A stretch of 41,326 nucleotides of DNA from Lachnospiraceae bacterium (GTDB lineage Bacteria > Bacillota > Clostridia > Lachnospirales > Lachnospiraceae). Positions within the stretch are counted from its first letter, which is position 1; each line of letters opens with the position of its first letter. The stretch lies in assembly GCA_029100405.1 (NCBI GenBank), contig JAQXPG010000101.1, positions 1-41,326 of the forward strand. Reading direction: 5' to 3'. A program made the translations under genes and the position numbers. This document shows, piece after piece, positions 5,816 to 14,590 of this stretch. The notes beneath the pieces are model-generated. The model ran no database searches. It was not told where the DNA came from and saw only the letters and a program-made list of their open reading frames with translations.

Positions 5816-7963
5816 ATGGACGAAAACAAGAATCGCTTTCCATTGAACAATGGAGGCAATAATAATGGGGACAACAATCGGCGTCAGCCGGTTTTTATGT
5901 TTATCCTGTTCACATTGATTGCAATTTTCATCACGACGATGATCTACAGCAGTGTGAGTACAGGGTCCCAGCAGGAAGTGGCTTATTCCAAGTTCTATAG
6001 TGAACTGGAAGAAGGTAAAGTCAAATCCGTTACCTTTTCGAATCACCAGATTCAATTTACCTTGAAGAAGGGTGAGGATAAAAATCTGCAGAGTGAAGGG
6101 GATTCGACCAGAAGTACTCTGTATGAGCTGACCGGACAGGAAGTGGATGTCACTTATTACACCAACTATCTGGTTGAGGATCAGGACCTTCTTCCTCTAT
6201 TAAAAGATAAGGATGTTAAGATCGTTGAGAAACCGGCCAGTTCGACCAGCGCAATCATCTATAATATCCTGTCTATTATTTTGCCGCTTCTGATCCTCTG
6301 GGGCATTTTCGCCTTTGCTATGCGTCGGATGGGCGATGGAGCAGGCGGCGGAGTCCTCGGTGTCGGAAAATCCAATGCCAAGGTTTATGTCGAGAAGTCG
6401 ACCGGCGTTACCTTTAAAGACGTTGCCGGTCAGGATGAAGCCAAGGAATCCCTGCAGGAGGTCGTTGACTTCTTAAAGAATCCGAAGAAATATACGGCGA
6501 TCGGAGCGAAGCTTCCGAAGGGCGCCTTACTTGTGGGCCCTCCCGGAACCGGTAAAACCCTGCTTGCCAAGGCGGTTGCCGGAGAAGCCGGTGTGCCTTT
6601 CTTCTCTCTGGCAGGTTCTGACTTCGTTGAGATGTTCGTCGGTGTCGGCGCATCCCGTGTCCGTGACCTCTTTAAGGAAGCTCAGAAACAGGCGCCCTGC
6701 ATTATTTTCATCGATGAGATTGATGCCATCGGTAAGTCTCGTGACGGTGTTTACGGTGGCGGAAATGACGAGCGGGAGCAGACCCTGAATCAGCTCCTTG
6801 CCGAAATGGACGGCTTTGATTCCAGCAAGGGAATTTTGATCCTGGCTGCAACCAACCGTCCGGAAGTCCTGGATAAGGCCCTCCTTCGTCCGGGTCGTTT
6901 CGACCGCCGGATCATTGTCGACCGTCCGGATCTTAAGGGCCGTGAAGATACCTTGAAGGTTCATTCCAAGGATGTTCCTATGGATGATACGGTGGATCTG
7001 CATGCTCTGGCTTTGGCAACCGCCGGTCTGGTCGGATCGGATCTTGCCAATATCATTAACGAAGCAGCGATCAATGCTGTAAAGAAGGGCCGTCAGTATG
7101 TCAACCAGTCGGATCTCTTCGAGGCCTTCGAGCTTGTCGCTGTCGGCGGCAAAGAGAAGAAGGATCGTGTCATGTCCGATAAGGAGCGGAAGATCGTCTC
7201 CTATCATGAGGTCGGACATGCCCTGGTTACTGCCCTCCAGAAGAATACGGAGCCGGTTCAAAAGATCACGATTGTGCCGAGAACCATGGGTGCTTTGGGT
7301 TATACTTTACAGACGCCTGAGGAAGAGAAGTATCTCCAGACCAAGGATGAACTCCTTGCCAAGATCGTTACTCTGATGGGCGGCCGGGCTGCGGAGGAGT
7401 TGATCTTCGAATCTCCGACCAGCGGCGCCTCGAACGATATCGAGCAGGCAACCAATATTGCCCGGAATATGATCACCCGTTTCGGTATGTCGAAGAAATT
7501 CGGCATGATGGGTCTTGCAACCGTCAAGAGCCAGTATCTGGAAGGCCGAGCCTCAATGGAGTGTGCGGATGAGACGGCGGCCGAGATCGATGATGAGGTT
7601 CGCCAGATCATTCAGGATGCTTACGATGAAGCGATCCGCCTTCTGAAGGAAAATAAGGATATTCTGGATCATATCGCCGGATATCTCTATAGCCGTGAGA
7701 CCATTACCGGTAAGGAATTCATCCAGATCTTCCGTAAGATGAAGGGCATAGAAGAGCCGGCTCCGGTGGAAACCGATGAGAATGGAAATCCGGTTGAACA
7801 AGTGAACCATATGGAGGAAAGCCGGGAAGACGTGGGCGAAGACACCAGGGAACCGGATAGTGAGTCTTTCCTGGAAGGCCAGAAAGAAGGCAGTGAAGCG
7901 CCGCCTGCAGATGAAGCAGACATGGCCAAATCCTTTGGAAATGTTAACCAAAAGAATGATTGA
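5816..7963 (+). CDS. ftsH: ATP-dependent zinc metalloprotease FtsH
   Basis: 715 residues from the ATG at 5816, which has GGAGG five bases before it; a TTG at 5756 lies inside the terminator and is unlikely. Order of parts: Asn-rich N-tip, first membrane helix ([18 protein letters not shown]), extracellular domain, second membrane helix ([19 protein letters not shown]), AAA+ domain with Walker A GPPGTGKT at 241-248, Walker [10 protein letters not shown], second region of homology [21 protein letters not shown], and the zinc site HEVGH at 464-468. It forms a membrane hexamer that unfolds and degrades damaged membrane proteins and short-lived regulators. An acidic, Glu-rich tail of about 65 residues follows the protease domain. 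It has its own promoter and terminator. Confidence 0.98.
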   Translation: MDENKNRFPLNNGGNNNGDNNRRQPVFMFILFTLIAIFITTMIYSSVSTGSQQEVAYSKFYSELEEGKVKSVTFSNHQIQFTLKKGEDKNLQSEGDSTRSTLYELTGQEVDVTYYTNYLVEDQDLLPLLKDKDVKIVEKPASSTSAIIYNILSIILPLLILWGIFAFAMRRMGDGAGGGVLGVGKSNAKVYVEKSTGVTFKDVAGQDEAKESLQEVVDFLKNPKKYTAIGAKLPKGALLVGPPGTGKTLLAKAVAGEAGVPFFSLAGSDFVEMFVGVGASRVRDLFKEAQKQAPCIIFIDEIDAIGKSRDGVYGGGNDEREQTLNQLLAEMDGFDSSKGILILAATNRPEVLDKALLRPGRFDRRIIVDRPDLKGREDTLKVHSKDVPMDDTVDLHALALATAGLVGSDLANIINEAAINAVKKGRQYVNQSDLFEAFELVAVGGKEKKDRVMSDKERKIVSYHEVGHALVTALQKNTEPVQKITIVPRTMGALGYTLQTPEEEKYLQTKDELLAKIVTLMGGRAAEELIFESPTSGASNDIEQATNIARNMITRFGMSKKFGMMGLATVKSQYLEGRASMECADETAAEIDDEVRQIIQDAYDEAIRLLKENKDILDHIAGYLYSRETITGKEFIQIFRKMKGIEEPAPVETDENGNPVEQVNHMEESREDVGEDTREPDSESFLEGQKEGSEAPPADEADMAKSFGNVNQKND

Positions 7964-7982
7964 TTAAGAGATAAGGTTCAGA

Positions 7983-8012
7983 AGGGGGCTGTGAATTTTC
8001 ACAGCCCCTTTT
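7983..8012 (+). terminator. Terminator after ftsH
   Basis: AAGGGGGCTGTGAA and TTCACAGCCCCTT form an uninterrupted stem of about 11 bp with a tiny loop, ending in TTTT. The uvrC start is only 29 nt further on, so uvrC may depend on readthrough or on a promoter inside this region. Confidence 0.85.
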
Positions 8013-8040
8013 CTAAGCGAAAGCCATAGAGAGGTATTCC

Positions 8041-9948
8041 ATGTTCGATATCCAGGAAGAATTGAAGAAGCTCCCCGATCAGCCGGGGGTCTATATTATG
8101 CATGACAGCCGGGATGCCATCATCTATGTCGGAAAGGCCAAGTCCCTGACCAAGCGGGTCCATCAGTATTTCCAGGCCAGTCATGACGAAGGAATCAAGA
8201 AAAAGCAAATGGTCGAGCATATCGATCATTTCGAATATATCATAACGGATACAGAGCTGGAGGCCCTGGTCCTCGAATCCAATCTCATTAAGGAGCATCG
8301 GCCTAAATACAATACCATGCTTCGGGATGATAAGACCTATCCCTATATCCGGGTGACCCTGGGCGAGGACTATCCGAGAGTGCTTTTCGCCCGGAAGGTC
8401 TTAAAGGACAAGAGCCGTTATTTCGGTCCTTTCACCTCCGGCAATGCTGTCCGGGAAACGATCGACCTGGTCCAGAAGGTCTTTAAGATCAGAAACTGCA
8501 ACCGGGTCTTTCCGCGGGATTTCGGCAAGGATCGGCCTTGTCTGAACTATCATATGAAACTTTGCGACGGTATCTGCACCGGCCGGGTCTCGAAGGAAGC
8601 CTACCGGCAAAATGTAGACCGGGCTGTGGAATTTCTGAATGGAAATGACAAACCCATCCTTGACGATCTGACGAAGAAAATGAAGGATGCGGCAGGAGAG
8701 CTGGATTTTGAAAAGGCTGCTCATTACCGGGACTTGATTCATTCGGTGCAGGCTTGTGTAGAGAAGCAGAAGATCACCCAGACCGGGGACGAAGACCAGG
8801 ATATCATCGCCATGGCCCGTCAGGACGAGGATGCGGTGGTTCAGATCTTCTTTATCCGCGGGGGCAAGATGTTAGGAAGGGATCATTTCTTCTTACGCCT
8901 GTCCGAAGATGACTCGGAGGCCGAGGAGCTGGAGGCCTTTGTCCAGCAGTTCTATGCCGGGACGCCGGTGATCCCCAAGGAAATCTTCCTTCCCAAGGAC
9001 CTTCCGAATCGGGAACTGATCGAAGAGTGGCTGACGGAAAAACGGGGGAATAAGGTTTATCTCCGCATTCCCCAGCGCGGTCAGAAGTCCCGCCTGGTTC
9101 AGCTGGCCCAGAAGAATGCAGAGCAGGTTCTGGTTCAGGACAAGGAAAGGATCAAGAGGGAAGAAGGCCGTACCATCGGCGCTATGAAGGAGCTTTCGGC
9201 CCTTCTTCATATGAAAAATCTGAACCGTCTGGAGGCTTACGACATTTCCAATACCAACGGCTTTCAGTCCGTAGGTTCCATGGTCGTTTTCGAAAAGGGC
9301 AGGCCCTTACGGTCGGATTATCGGAAATTCCGGATCAAGACGGTTTCCGGTCCCAACGATTATGCTTCGATGAAGGAGGTCCTGACCCGGCGCTTTACCC
9401 ATGGCATTGAAGAAGAAAAGGAATTGAAGGAAAAGGGCCTGGAGCCGGAGGTCGGTTCTTTTACCCGTTTTCCGGATGTTATCATGATGGATGGCGGCAG
9501 GGGCCAGGTCAATATTGCCCTGGAAGTCTTAGAGGAACTTGGTCTTACGATCCCGGTCTGCGGCATGGTAAAGGATGATCACCACAGAACGAGAGGTCTG
9601 TATTTCCACAATATTGAGATCCCTATGGACCGGCATTCGGAGGCCTTCCGACTGATCACCCGCCTGCAGGATGAAGCCCACCGCTTTGCCATTACCTATC
9701 ACAAGTCCCTCAGGGGCAAGGCAGAGATTCATTCCTTCCTGGATGATATTCCAAATATAGGCCCGGCCCGAAGGAAGGCTCTGATGCGAAATTTTGAAAG
9801 TGCAGAGGCATTGAGGGCGGCAAGCCTAAAAGACCTTGAAAGGATCCCGGAAATGAATGCCAGGGCAGCGGAGTCAGTCTATCGCTTTCTGCACATGCCG
9901 AAGGCAAATGCGGGGAATCCCGCTGTGTCAGAAAATCCCGATGAATGA
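8041..9948 (+). CDS. uvrC: UvrABC nucleotide-excision repair nuclease subunit C
   Basis: 635 residues, typical for UvrC. The N-terminal GIY-YIG nuclease domain is clear (QPGVYIMHDSRDAIIYVGKA), which makes the 3' cut. A UVR helix pair for contact with UvrB is at about 205-238 (LDFEKAAHYRDLIHSVQ). The RNase H-like endonuclease domain that makes the 5' cut begins at AYDISNTNGFQSVGSMVVF. Two helix-hairpin-helix motifs close the protein (IPNIGPARRKALMRNF and RIPEMNARAAESVY). It acts in the cytosol with UvrA and UvrB, whose genes are not in this window. AGAGAGG precedes the ATG. The gene is followed at 111 bp by hprK, which has its own promoter. Confidence 0.97.
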   Translation: MFDIQEELKKLPDQPGVYIMHDSRDAIIYVGKAKSLTKRVHQYFQASHDEGIKKKQMVEHIDHFEYIITDTELEALVLESNLIKEHRPKYNTMLRDDKTYPYIRVTLGEDYPRVLFARKVLKDKSRYFGPFTSGNAVRETIDLVQKVFKIRNCNRVFPRDFGKDRPCLNYHMKLCDGICTGRVSKEAYRQNVDRAVEFLNGNDKPILDDLTKKMKDAAGELDFEKAAHYRDLIHSVQACVEKQKITQTGDEDQDIIAMARQDEDAVVQIFFIRGGKMLGRDHFFLRLSEDDSEAEELEAFVQQFYAGTPVIPKEIFLPKDLPNRELIEEWLTEKRGNKVYLRIPQRGQKSRLVQLAQKNAEQVLVQDKERIKREEGRTIGAMKELSALLHMKNLNRLEAYDISNTNGFQSVGSMVVFEKGRPLRSDYRKFRIKTVSGPNDYASMKEVLTRRFTHGIEEEKELKEKGLEPEVGSFTRFPDVIMMDGGRGQVNIALEVLEELGLTIPVCGMVKDDHHRTRGLYFHNIEIPMDRHSEAFRLITRLQDEAHRFAITYHKSLRGKAEIHSFLDDIPNIGPARRKALMRNFESAEALRAASLKDLERIPEMNARAAESVYRFLHMPKANAGNPAVSENPDE

Positions 9949-9978
9949 ATTACCTGCCGGTCGCTAAAGTCGGATGTC

Positions 9979-10007
9979 TTGCAGATTTCCTCCGGGAAAG
10001 GTATGAT
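9979..10007 (+). promoter_or_regulatory. Promoter of hprK
   Basis: TTGCAG (9979-9984) and TATGAT (10002-10007) are exactly 17 bp apart, in the uvrC-hprK spacer. Confidence 0.65.
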
Positions 10008-10023
10008 TGATTTCAGATGTGTA

Positions 10024-10040
10024 ACCAAAGACTGTTTGGT
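10024..10040 (+). promoter_or_regulatory. Small dyad just before the hprK ribosome site
   Basis: ACCAAA-GACTG-TTTGGT is a perfect 6-bp inverted repeat about 10-15 nt after the expected transcription start and 5 nt before the AAAGGGGG ribosome site. It could be an operator or a hairpin limiting initiation. Confidence 0.45.
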
Positions 10041-10059
10041 CAAATAAAGGGGGCCCTAT

Positions 10060-11001
10060 ATGTCAGGAGCAAAACTTTCTAAAATTGCGGAAAAGATGAA
10101 TCTCGTTAATTTCACAGACCGGATCGACCTTTCGACGCATAGGGTCATTATACCGGATGTCAATCGTCCGGCCCTGCAGCTCAATGGCTTCTATGAGCAT
10201 TTCGAAAAGGACCGGCTGCAGTTGATCGGTTCTGTGGAACATGCTTATATGAATAAGAAGTCCACCGAGGAGAAAGTTTCGACCTGGGATGTCTTCTTAT
10301 CCCACCAGATTCCCGGCGTCATCTACTGCCGTGATTTCAAGCCGGAGCCGGAAGTCCTGGAACTGGCCTACAAATACAATGTGCCTCTTCTTGGCACAGA
10401 GCGTGGAACTTCCGAATTCATGGCAGAGCTGATCTACCTTCTGAATGAGGAACTTGCCCCTATGAAGACGATTCACGGGGTCCTGGTCGATGTTTACGGC
10501 GAAGGTCTTCTCATCATCGGTGAGAGCGGGATCGGTAAGTCCGAGGCGGCTCTGGAGCTGATCCGACGGGGACACCGTCTGGTGGCAGACGATGTCGTCG
10601 AGATCCGTGCGGTGAATCAGAACACCCTGATGGGGTCTTCCCCGGCGACGACCCAGTATCTGATCGAGCTTCGGGGCATCGGCATCATTGATGTCAAGTC
10701 GCTTTATGGCGTGGAGTGCGTCAAGGAGCGGACCAGTATCGATCTTGTGATCAAGCTCCAGGAATATGTGCCTGGTGCGGAATATGACCGTCTGGGCCTC
10801 CAGGACGAATATATCGATATTCTGGGCCATAAGGTCATCTGCCACAGCCTGCCCATCCGCCCCGGCCGGAATCTTGCGGTCATCTGTGAGACGGCTGCAG
10901 TCAATCACCGGCAGAAGAAGATGGGCTACAATGCAGCGCAGGAACTCTATCGGAGAGTCCAGGCCAATATCGCCGCCGGCCAGGACCCGGATGAGGACTA
11001 A
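10060..11001 (+). CDS. hprK: HPr kinase/phosphorylase
   Basis: 313 residues, the usual length. The C-terminal catalytic half carries Walker A GESGIGKS at 154-161, then LVADDVVEIRA and the HprK signature ELRGIGIIDVKSLYG. The N-terminal half is the regulatory domain. HprK phosphorylates the regulatory serine of HPr, and of Crh, in response to ATP and fructose-1,6-bisphosphate, and removes it in response to phosphate; the phospho-form then acts with CcpA in carbon catabolite control. A likely substrate is encoded in this window at 15492. The ribosome site AAAGGGGG is unusually G-rich. The gene has its own promoter; a 14-bp repeat array follows the stop. Confidence 0.97.
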   Translation: MSGAKLSKIAEKMNLVNFTDRIDLSTHRVIIPDVNRPALQLNGFYEHFEKDRLQLIGSVEHAYMNKKSTEEKVSTWDVFLSHQIPGVIYCRDFKPEPEVLELAYKYNVPLLGTERGTSEFMAELIYLLNEELAPMKTIHGVLVDVYGEGLLIIGESGIGKSEAALELIRRGHRLVADDVVEIRAVNQNTLMGSSPATTQYLIELRGIGIIDVKSLYGVECVKERTSIDLVIKLQEYVPGAEYDRLGLQDEYIDILGHKVICHSLPIRPGRNLAVICETAAVNHRQKKMGYNAAQELYRRVQANIAAGQDPDED

Positions 11002-11005
11002 GTCC

Positions 11006-11100
11006 GGGCGGAAAGCTTCGGGTGGAAAGCTCGGGGTGGAAAGCTTCGGGCGGAAAGCTCCGGGTGGAAAGCTTCGGGTGGAAAGCTCCGGACGGAAAAC
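11006..11100 (+). repeat. 14-bp tandem repeat after hprK, about 6.8 units
   Basis: Six full units of GGGTGGAAAGCTTC-like sequence (variants GGGCGG, GCTCC, GCTCG) and a partial seventh, beginning 4 bp after the hprK stop. AAGCTT recurs at 28-bp intervals in part of it. No T-run and no stable hairpin are seen, so it does not appear to be a terminator. Confidence 0.95.
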
Positions 11101-11126
11101 CTTTGAAAGATTCATGCCGGAAAAAA

Positions 11127-11156
11127 TTGAGACGGTACACAATCATTATTTGTAAT
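11127..11156 (+). promoter_or_regulatory. Possible promoter of the M18 aminopeptidase gene
   Basis: TTGAGA (11127-11132) and TGTAAT (11151-11156) with an 18-bp spacer, about 30 bp before the ATG at 11188. Confidence 0.5.
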
Positions 11157-11187
11157 GCTTACACTTACAATAGAAAGGACATAAACT

Positions 11188-12585
11188 ATGGAACGTAAGA
11201 ATGCCTGGGTCAAGTACCCGGAAGGAGAAAAGAGACAGAAGGTATATGATTTTGCAGAGGATTACCGCTGCTTTCTGTCAGAACATAAGACAGAGCGCGA
11301 GTGCACGGCTTTCTTTATCGAGGAAGCCAAGAAGGCAGGTTTCCGGGATCTGGATCAGATGATCGCAAACAAAGAGACCTTAAAAGCCGGGGACAAAGTC
11401 TATCGGTCCAATTATGGTAAGGCTCTTTCCCTCTTCGTCATCGGCCGGGAAGATCCGGAGAAGGGCTTTGCCATTCTGGGCGCTCACATCGACAGCCCGC
11501 GCATGGATCTGAAGCAGAATCCGCTTTACGAAGATACAGACATGGCTTTTCTGGATACCCATTATTACGGCGGTATCAAGAAGTATCAGTGGGTGACCCT
11601 GCCCCTGGCCTTGCATGGTGTCATTGCAAAGAAGGATGGAAGCTCCGTCATCGTCAATATCGGTGAAGATCCGAAGGATCCGGTTTTCGGAGTCAGTGAC
11701 CTCTTGATCCATCTTTCCGCAGATCAGATGAAGAAGGATGGCAGTAAGGTCGTAGAAGGCGAAGACCTGAATGTCCTGATCGGCTCCATTCCTCTGGATG
11801 AGACAGAAGCCGGCGAGGAGAAGAAAGACCTCGTGAAGAAGAACATTCTTCGTCTCCTGAAAGACAAATATGACATCGGGGAAGAAGACTTTCTTTCCGC
11901 TGAGATCGAGGTTACTCCGGCAGGCCAGGCTCGGGACTACGGCTTTGACCGCAGCATGATCATGGGTTATGGCCATGATGACAGATCCTGCGCTTATCCG
12001 TCCTTCCGGGCCATTCTGGATGTTGAGCCGGGAGAAAAGACCTATGCCTGCCTCCTGGTAGATAAGGAAGAGATCGGCTCTGTCGGCGCAACCGGCATGC
12101 AGTCGACTTTCTATGAGGATACGGTTGCGGAGATCCTTGCTATGCTGGGAAAGGACTCCAATGTCTCCGTCAGAAGATGCATGCGAAATTCCCGTGCCCT
12201 GTCTTCCGATGTCAGCGCAGCCTTTGATCCGAATTATCCTTCTGTTATGGAGAAGAATAACAGTGCCTACTTCGGTCGCGGTCTTGTCATCAACAAGTAT
12301 ACCGGAGCCCGCGGCAAGTCCGGCAGTAACGATGCATCTGCAGAATACATGGCAGAGATCCGGAAGATCTTCGATACGAACGAGATTTCCTGGCAGACAG
12401 CTGAGCTTGGAAAGGTAGACCAGGGCGGCGGCGGAACCATCGCTTATATCCTGGGAAACTATGACATGAAGGTGATCGACAGCGGCGTTGCTGTCCTGTC
12501 TATGCATTCTCCCTGGGAGATCATCAGTAAGGTCGACCTCTATGAAGCATACAGAGGCTATATGGCTTTCTTGAAGGAAGATTAA
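11188..12585 (+). CDS. M18-family metallo-aminopeptidase (ApeA-like)
   Basis: 465 residues, matching the length of clostridial M18 aminopeptidase 1. Expected metal and catalytic motifs are in order: GAHIDSPRMDLK (first histidine), GYGHDDRSCA (aspartate), DKEEIGSVGATGMQS (catalytic glutamate pair), SSDVSAAFDPNYP (aspartate) and VLSMHSPWEIISK (last histidine). These enzymes are cytosolic dodecamers that remove N-terminal residues, often acidic ones, from peptides. AGAAAGGA precedes the ATG by about 9 nt. The stop is only 4 bp before murB, so the two are co-transcribed. Symbol apeA would be reasonable, but it was not checked against a database. Confidence 0.9.
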   Translation: MERKNAWVKYPEGEKRQKVYDFAEDYRCFLSEHKTERECTAFFIEEAKKAGFRDLDQMIANKETLKAGDKVYRSNYGKALSLFVIGREDPEKGFAILGAHIDSPRMDLKQNPLYEDTDMAFLDTHYYGGIKKYQWVTLPLALHGVIAKKDGSSVIVNIGEDPKDPVFGVSDLLIHLSADQMKKDGSKVVEGEDLNVLIGSIPLDETEAGEEKKDLVKKNILRLLKDKYDIGEEDFLSAEIEVTPAGQARDYGFDRSMIMGYGHDDRSCAYPSFRAILDVEPGEKTYACLLVDKEEIGSVGATGMQSTFYEDTVAEILAMLGKDSNVSVRRCMRNSRALSSDVSAAFDPNYPSVMEKNNSAYFGRGLVINKYTGARGKSGSNDASAEYMAEIRKIFDTNEISWQTAELGKVDQGGGGTIAYILGNYDMKVIDSGVAVLSMHSPWEIISKVDLYEAYRGYMAFLKED

Positions 12586-12589
12586 AGAA

Positions 12590-13555
12590 ATGAGTGAAAG
12601 AAACAAAAAGCGGGAGTGCCTGGTTTCGGACCAGGCCCTGGCCCGCTTGAAAAAGTGTCTTCCGGCAGAGGCTGTCTTACAGGAAGAGCCGATGAAGAAG
12701 CATACGACTTTTCGAATCGGCGGGCCGGCGGAGGTCTTCTGCCAGCCGGATAGCGAAGAAGATCTGAAGGCTCTGATGGACTTTCTAAGAGAGGAGAAAC
12801 TGCCCTATTTTCTTTTAGGAAACGGCAGTAATCTTCTGGTTGGCGATCTTGGCATTCCGGGTCTTGTCGTCAGCATGGGAAGACTGAAAGGAACCCGGGT
12901 AGAAAATGAAGACCTCTTCGCCTATGCCGGCACTTCCCTTGCTTCTGCCTTCCGGGCGGCGTTGGATGCCAGTCTGTCCGGCCTGGAATTTGCCTCCGGC
13001 ATTCCGGGCTCGGTCGGCGGAGCGGTTTTCATGAATGCAGGCGCTTACGGCGGTGAGATCAGGGATGTCCTGACTTCTGTCCGGCTCTTAATGCCGGATG
13101 GGAGTCTTCTTTCTGCCCCGGCAGAGGAAATGAATCTGTCCTATCGCCACAGTGCCTTGATGGAGGACAGATTTCAAGGTGCTGTCCTTGTCAGTGCAAA
13201 GTTTTGTCTGATCAGTAAGGATCCGGAAGAAATTGCAGCGGTTGCCGCTGATTTTAACCAAAGACGGAGAGAAAAGCAGCCCTTGGAGTATGGCAGCGCC
13301 GGGTCTACATTTCAAAGACCAAAAGGTTATTTCGCCGGGAAACTGATCCAGGATGCAGGACTTCAGGGCTACCGGGTCGGCGATGCACAGATCTCCACAA
13401 AGCATGCCGGTTTTGTCGTGAATCTCGGCAATGCGACAGCGGAGGATGTTCTTTCTGTTATAAGGCATGTCCAGGAAACCGTATGGGACAAGTTCCAAGT
13501 CCGGATGAAGCCGGAAGTCCGCATGGTGGGAGATTTCTTAAGTCAGATGGAATGA
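12590..13555 (+). CDS. murB: UDP-N-acetylenolpyruvoylglucosamine reductase
   Basis: 321 residues, type II MurB in which the split Tyr loop is absent. FAD-binding motifs: TTFRIGGPAEVFCQP, LLGNGSNLLVGD and SGIPGSVGGAVFMNAGAYGGE. Catalytic positions look intact: Tyr-Arg in LSYRHSAL, the serine in GSAGSTFQRPKGYFAGKLI and the terminal glutamate in MKPEVRMVG. It reduces the enolpyruvyl group with NADPH to give UDP-MurNAc, the second step of peptidoglycan precursor synthesis. The ATG at 12590 overlaps nothing and is preceded by GGAAGATTAAAGAA, a weak site, suggesting coupling to the aminopeptidase gene four bases upstream. hprK-murB-rapZ-whiA is a gene order common in Clostridia. Confidence 0.97.
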   Translation: MSERNKKRECLVSDQALARLKKCLPAEAVLQEEPMKKHTTFRIGGPAEVFCQPDSEEDLKALMDFLREEKLPYFLLGNGSNLLVGDLGIPGLVVSMGRLKGTRVENEDLFAYAGTSLASAFRAALDASLSGLEFASGIPGSVGGAVFMNAGAYGGEIRDVLTSVRLLMPDGSLLSAPAEEMNLSYRHSALMEDRFQGAVLVSAKFCLISKDPEEIAAVAADFNQRRREKQPLEYGSAGSTFQRPKGYFAGKLIQDAGLQGYRVGDAQISTKHAGFVVNLGNATAEDVLSVIRHVQETVWDKFQVRMKPEVRMVGDFLSQME

Positions 13556-13599
13556 GTTTTGAATTCGGAAATCGAAAATGATGCAATTCAAATTCAAAA

Positions 13600-13626
13600 T
13601 TGGAATAAATCGTAGATTTGTATAAT
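13600..13626 (+). promoter_or_regulatory. Candidate promoter of the rapZ operon
   Basis: A perfect TATAAT at 13621-13626 is preceded directly by TTG, and TTGGAA (13600-13605) lies 15 bp upstream, a short spacer. TTTTGAATT (13557-13565) and AATTCAAAA (13591-13599) form a 9-bp dyad just upstream that may be the murB transcript end or an operator. Confidence 0.5.
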
Positions 13627-13714
13627 ATTCCGTCAAAAAACGGGGATTAATTATTCATTTTCACAGAGCACGAGTCGTTACAATAAAAGATGTTCAGATT
13701 GATGAGGGACTGGT

Positions 13715-14587
13715 ATGGGATTACTTCTTCTTACAGGCATGTCAGGCTCGGGTAAAAGCACGGCCTTCAAAATTCTGGAGGATATCGGCTACAACTGTGT
13801 CGACAATCTGCCGATTCCGCTTTTCAAAAGCTTTGTTGATCTGGAACAGGCAGAGAAAGATCAGAAGGTGGCCGTTGGTATCGATATCCGGTCGGGAGCA
13901 AAGCTGGACCAGCTGGCAGGGATCCTGGATGAATTGAAACAGGATGGAAAGAGGATCGAGATCCTTTTTCTGGATGCCAGTGACGAGGTCCTCCTCAAGC
14001 GATACAAGGAGACCCGGCGGAATCATCCGCTTTCAAAAGAGGAAAGGATCCAGACGGGCATCCGCGAAGAAAGGGAACGCCTTACATTTCTAAGGGAGAG
14101 GGCGGATCATATCATTGATACGTCGAATCTTCTGACCAGGGAATTAAAGGAAGAAATGACCCGGATCTTCGTGGAGAAGCAGGATTATAAGAGCATGAAT
14201 ATCATGGTCTTGTCCTTCGGCTTCAAGTATGGGATCCCGGAGGATGCGGACCTGGTCTTCGATGTGCGTTTTCTCCCCAATCCCTATTATGATTTGAACT
14301 TAAGGCCCATGACCGGGAACGACCGGCCCATTCAGGACTTTGTGATGAAATATCCTCAGTCTCAGGAGTTTTTGGATAAGCTGGACGACCTTATGCAGTT
14401 TCTGATCCCGAATTATATCCGTGAGGGCAAGAACTCTCTGGTCATTGCCATTGGCTGTACCGGTGGGAAGCATCGGTCTGTCACCCTGGCAAATGAACTT
14501 TATGAGCGTCTTAGAAATCATGCGGATCACTATGGTCTGAAAATCGAGCACCGCGATATCGATAAGGACCGTAAGATCGGGAAGTAG
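13715..14587 (+). CDS. rapZ: RNase adapter / nucleotide-binding protein RapZ (YvcJ)
   Basis: 290 residues. Walker A GMSGSGKST is at the very N-terminus, followed by ILEDIGYNCVDNLPIPL, both diagnostic of the RapZ/YvcJ family; Walker B-like IEILFLDASDEVLLKRY, and the C-terminal domain MNIMVLSFGFKYGIPEDADLVFDVRFLPNPYY and CTGGKHRSVTLANEL. It binds ATP/GTP; in Gammaproteobacteria it guides RNase E to a small RNA controlling amino-sugar synthesis, and in Bacillus it affects competence. The Firmicutes role is less clear. TGAGGGACTGGT gives the ribosome site. The next gene starts 3 bp after the stop. The yvcK gene that often lies between rapZ and whiA is absent. Confidence 0.95.
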   Translation: MGLLLLTGMSGSGKSTAFKILEDIGYNCVDNLPIPLFKSFVDLEQAEKDQKVAVGIDIRSGAKLDQLAGILDELKQDGKRIEILFLDASDEVLLKRYKETRRNHPLSKEERIQTGIREERERLTFLRERADHIIDTSNLLTRELKEEMTRIFVEKQDYKSMNIMVLSFGFKYGIPEDADLVFDVRFLPNPYYDLNLRPMTGNDRPIQDFVMKYPQSQEFLDKLDDLMQFLIPNYIREGKNSLVIAIGCTGGKHRSVTLANELYERLRNHADHYGLKIEHRDIDKDRKIGK

Positions 14588-14590
14588 ACC

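Noticed and set aside
11380..12606. 408-codon open frame on the minus strand over the aminopeptidase gene
   Set aside because: Shadow of the M18 gene for the same reason; the start lies inside murB and no domain is recognisable.
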